From CAMCHP01 sp036835325 (GTDB taxonomy: Bacteria; Bacteroidota; Bacteroidia; Flavobacteriales_D; Sanyastnellaceae): a stretch of 5,831 nt of DNA. Shown here in pieces: positions 4,621 to 5,831 of this stretch. The position numbers were made by a program, and so were the translations under genes. The stretch is from positions 1 to 5,831 of the forward strand of contig DAITMF010000093.1 in the NCBI GenBank assembly GCA_036835325.1. The letters are read 5' to 3'. The number at the start of each line of letters is the position of its first letter. The stretch's first letter is position 1. A model generated the notes under the pieces. The model worked only from the letters and a program-made list of their open reading frames with translations. It had not been told where the DNA came from and made no database searches.

Positions 4621-5468
4621 AGCAGTGCGAAGGTAACCTCGAAGACAATGTAGCGGTACACCACCACAATCATGAGCAGGAACAGGGCGCTGAACACGCC
4701 CCCCTTCAGCAGCGACAGCCACCATTTCTCGGCAAAAACCCGGTGAAACACCACCGCACAGTAGCCGCCGAACAGGGCCACAGTAAACCGCTCGTACAAG
4801 GTGTCGTTCACTTGTAAGCTAAAAAACACGTTCAGCGGAAAAAGCAGCGCAGGCAGGAGCAAAAATATGGTAAGTAGAAAAAAAGTGTTGATTTCGGTGA
4901 GCAGCACGAAATTGTCGAAGATGTACCGTTGTTTGTAGAAATACAGCAGGTGCAGTAGTGGGAGTGAGAGCGGGATGAGCAACAGAAGCAAAAATTTCGA
5001 TGTGGTGGATGACCTTTGGTTGAACTGCTCGGCGAGTGCGGTTTCAGTGATGCCCTCCGCTGCCAAGCGTTTGTCGATTTGCACACCAATGCTTGGTCCG
5101 ATCAACGGTGAGCTGCGGTAGTACCTCATTTCCATGTTCATGCCTGTCGCCAGCGGGAACAGCAGGTACACCACCACGATGGCGAGGAAGAACGGCAGCG
5201 GTTTGTAGTATTTTTTGCGCACGCCTCGACAGTAGTCGAGTGCGAGTTGACCGGGCCGCAGGTAAATGGTTTTTACGGTTGTGATGACCTTACCGTCGAG
5301 GTTGGTCATGAATGTGATCGCTTCGCGGATGAGGAGCTTTAGCGACTTGTCGGCAGGGTGGTACACCTTTTCGCCGCATTTTGCGCAGAACGCCCCATGC
5401 AGGGTTGCGTTGCAGCTAAGGCAGTGGTTGTGTGGATGGCTGGTGTGTTCATTCATTGCCGCAGGCAT
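4617..5468 (-). CDS. DUF3667-type membrane protein with N-terminal zinc ribbon
   Basis: This is a 283-residue inner-membrane protein of a Bacteroidota family with no known function. Residues 16-31 form a zinc ribbon, CLSC-X8-CAKCG. Next comes the conserved soluble block with TNLDGKVITTVKTIYLRPGQ (55-74) and the basic CRGVRKKYYKPLPFF (80-94) that is typical of DUF3667. Hydrophobic segments suited to membrane spans lie at about 91-108, 159-178, 194-216, 228-246 and 255-275, with a soluble loop at about 110-157. The start at 5468 or an in-frame ATG at 5456 (MNEHTSHPH) are both possible; neither has a Shine-Dalgarno sequence. The gene is single, convergent to the HxlR gene with 36 bp between stop codons, and has its own candidate promoter. 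The role is unknown; I infer nothing beyond a membrane-anchored metal-binding protein. Confidence 0.85.
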   Translation of the reverse strand: MPAAMNEHTSHPHNHCLSCNATLHGAFCAKCGEKVYHPADKSLKLLIREAITFMTNLDGKVITTVKTIYLRPGQLALDYCRGVRKKYYKPLPFFLAIVVVYLLFPLATGMNMEMRYYRSSPLIGPSIGVQIDKRLAAEGITETALAEQFNQRSSTTSKFLLLLLIPLSLPLLHLLYFYKQRYIFDNFVLLTEINTFFLLTIFLLLPALLFPLNVFFSLQVNDTLYERFTVALFGGYCAVVFHRVFAEKWWLSLLKGGVFSALFLLMIVVVYRYIVFEVTFALL

Positions 5469-5504
5469 TTGACACTGAAGTCTACGGGGAAATTCTCATC
5501 TGCG

Positions 5505-5512
5505 CAAACGTA
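5505..5512 (-). promoter_or_regulatory. Candidate -7 promoter element of the DUF3667-type gene
   Basis: TACGTTTG on the minus strand is a perfect TAnnTTTG match, 37 bp before the start codon at 5468. A TTCG about 21 bp further upstream could serve as an imperfect -33 TTTG box. Transcription would start near 5498. Confidence 0.55.
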
Positions 5513-5588
5513 CCCACCCGATTCTCACTCCGCGAATGCCTTATCGAGGCTCCATATCCTCTACGTGATGGCCAATCCTTTCGGTCAA

Positions 5589-5604
5589 TCCCGACGCGTC
5601 GGGA
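5589..5604. repeat. Perfect 16-bp palindrome
   Basis: TCCCGACGCGTCGGGA is its own reverse complement with no spacer. A zero-loop palindrome fits a dimeric protein site better than an RNA hairpin. It lies 20 bp before the terminator stem. Confidence 0.8.
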
Positions 5605-5623
5605 CAGGCCACCCGAGTAAACC

Positions 5624-5663
5624 AAAAAGCCCCCGAAGATCATCAGAACTTCGGGGGCTTTTT
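5624..5663. terminator. Strong bidirectional rho-independent terminator
   Basis: AAAAAGCCCCCGAAG (5624-5638) pairs perfectly with CTTCGGGGGCTTTTT (5649-5663) around a 10-base loop, giving a GC-rich stem with a U run on both strands. An outer CCGAGTAA (5613-5620) / TTACTCGG (5680-5687) inverted repeat surrounds it. No gene in the window ends here: the DUF3667-type gene starts at 5468 and runs away from it. It must therefore serve a transcript from beyond the right edge, a small RNA, or insulate the DUF3667-type promoter. Confidence 0.9.
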
Positions 5664-5831
5664 GCTGAGGGCTTTTCAGTTACTCGGCTGAATGTTAGCG
5701 GTTCGGGATTTCTTATTCATACTTGTAAGGTTCTTTGTGGTAAGCCATTTGTCTTACATTTTCTAATACTCGCGTCAAATGTATGTCCGCTTTAGTGTAG
5801 TTGGTTCGTTGCTATCACTGTAATCAGCTGA

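Larger units (their letters stand above)
5469..5831. other. Gene-free right end: promoter, palindrome and terminator
   Basis: No convincing coding sequence is seen in these 363 bases. The left part holds the promoter of the DUF3667-type gene, followed by a 16-bp palindrome and a strong bidirectional terminator. The stretch 5664-5831 is AT-richer, has stops in all minus-strand frames and contains a short minus-strand peptide frame (5713-5811) with a plausible C-terminal look but no start region. It may be the upstream region of a gene beyond the edge, or part of a dispersed intergenic repeat. Confidence 0.5.

Noticed and set aside
5358..5795. A 145-codon plus-strand frame at the right end
   Set aside because: It starts antisense to the zinc-ribbon gene and runs through a terminator stem. 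Its composition is not protein-like.
5785..5831. A possible tRNA start (a TAGTGTAGTTGGTT stretch resembles a D-arm, followed by TGTAATCAG)
   Set aside because: The D-stem and anticodon stem do not pair, the acceptor end is missing and the window stops; no tRNA can be supported.
1..5831. CRISPR array, rRNA or insertion sequence
   Set aside because: No regularly spaced repeats, no rRNA-like sequence and no transposase motifs were seen on either strand.

Overview
The window looks like a piece of a Bacteroidota chromosome, probably an environmental draft or metagenome assembly. The reasons are an Oar-type TonB-dependent receptor with an N-terminal carboxypeptidase-regulatory-like domain, a DUF3667-type zinc-ribbon membrane protein, a lack of Shine-Dalgarno sequences before the start codons, and two perfect matches to the Bacteroidota -7 promoter element (TAnnTTTG). 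A run of exactly 100 N splits the window. Family or genus cannot be fixed from this sequence.

Layout. Positions 1-1721 (minus) hold the N-terminal 573 residues of a TonB-dependent outer-membrane receptor that runs off the left edge. Diverging from it, 1878-2354 (plus) encodes a small exported protein of unknown function. It lies behind an almost perfect sigma-54 (-24/-12) promoter and is closed by a strong terminator. Positions 2463-3082 (minus) carry a HEPN / minimal-nucleotidyltransferase toxin-antitoxin pair. The antitoxin-type nucleotidyltransferase looks intact. The HEPN partner keeps its RX4HXY active motif but has lost its N-terminal part. It is cut at a run of eight G, beyond which lies a short, diverged copy of the 3' end of the exported-protein gene. 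The HEPN/MNT segment is therefore bracketed by two related copies of that 3' end in direct orientation. The N gap follows, with an identical 55-bp sequence on both sides, which most likely marks two overlapping contig ends that were not merged.

From 3254 to 4580 there is a classic divergent pair: a QorB/YtfG-like NAD(P)H-dependent oxidoreductase (minus) and an HxlR-family regulator (plus). The 112 bp between them, plus the first codons of the regulator, hold seven GTAAC/GTTAC half-sites, a strong candidate operator for redox- or quinone-responsive control. Convergent to the regulator is a DUF3667-type membrane protein (4617-5468, minus). Both of their stop codons lie inside one shared hairpin. 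The right end (5469-5831) has no convincing gene. It contains a promoter for the DUF3667-type gene, a perfect 16-bp palindrome and a 15-bp-stem bidirectional terminator that serves no gene visible here.

The most interesting points are the sigma-54 promoter controlling a small secreted protein divergent from a TonB receptor, the truncated HEPN/MNT module bracketed by copies of the neighbouring gene's 3' end, and the dense GTAAC operator array. No clearly new multi-gene system is proven by this sequence.
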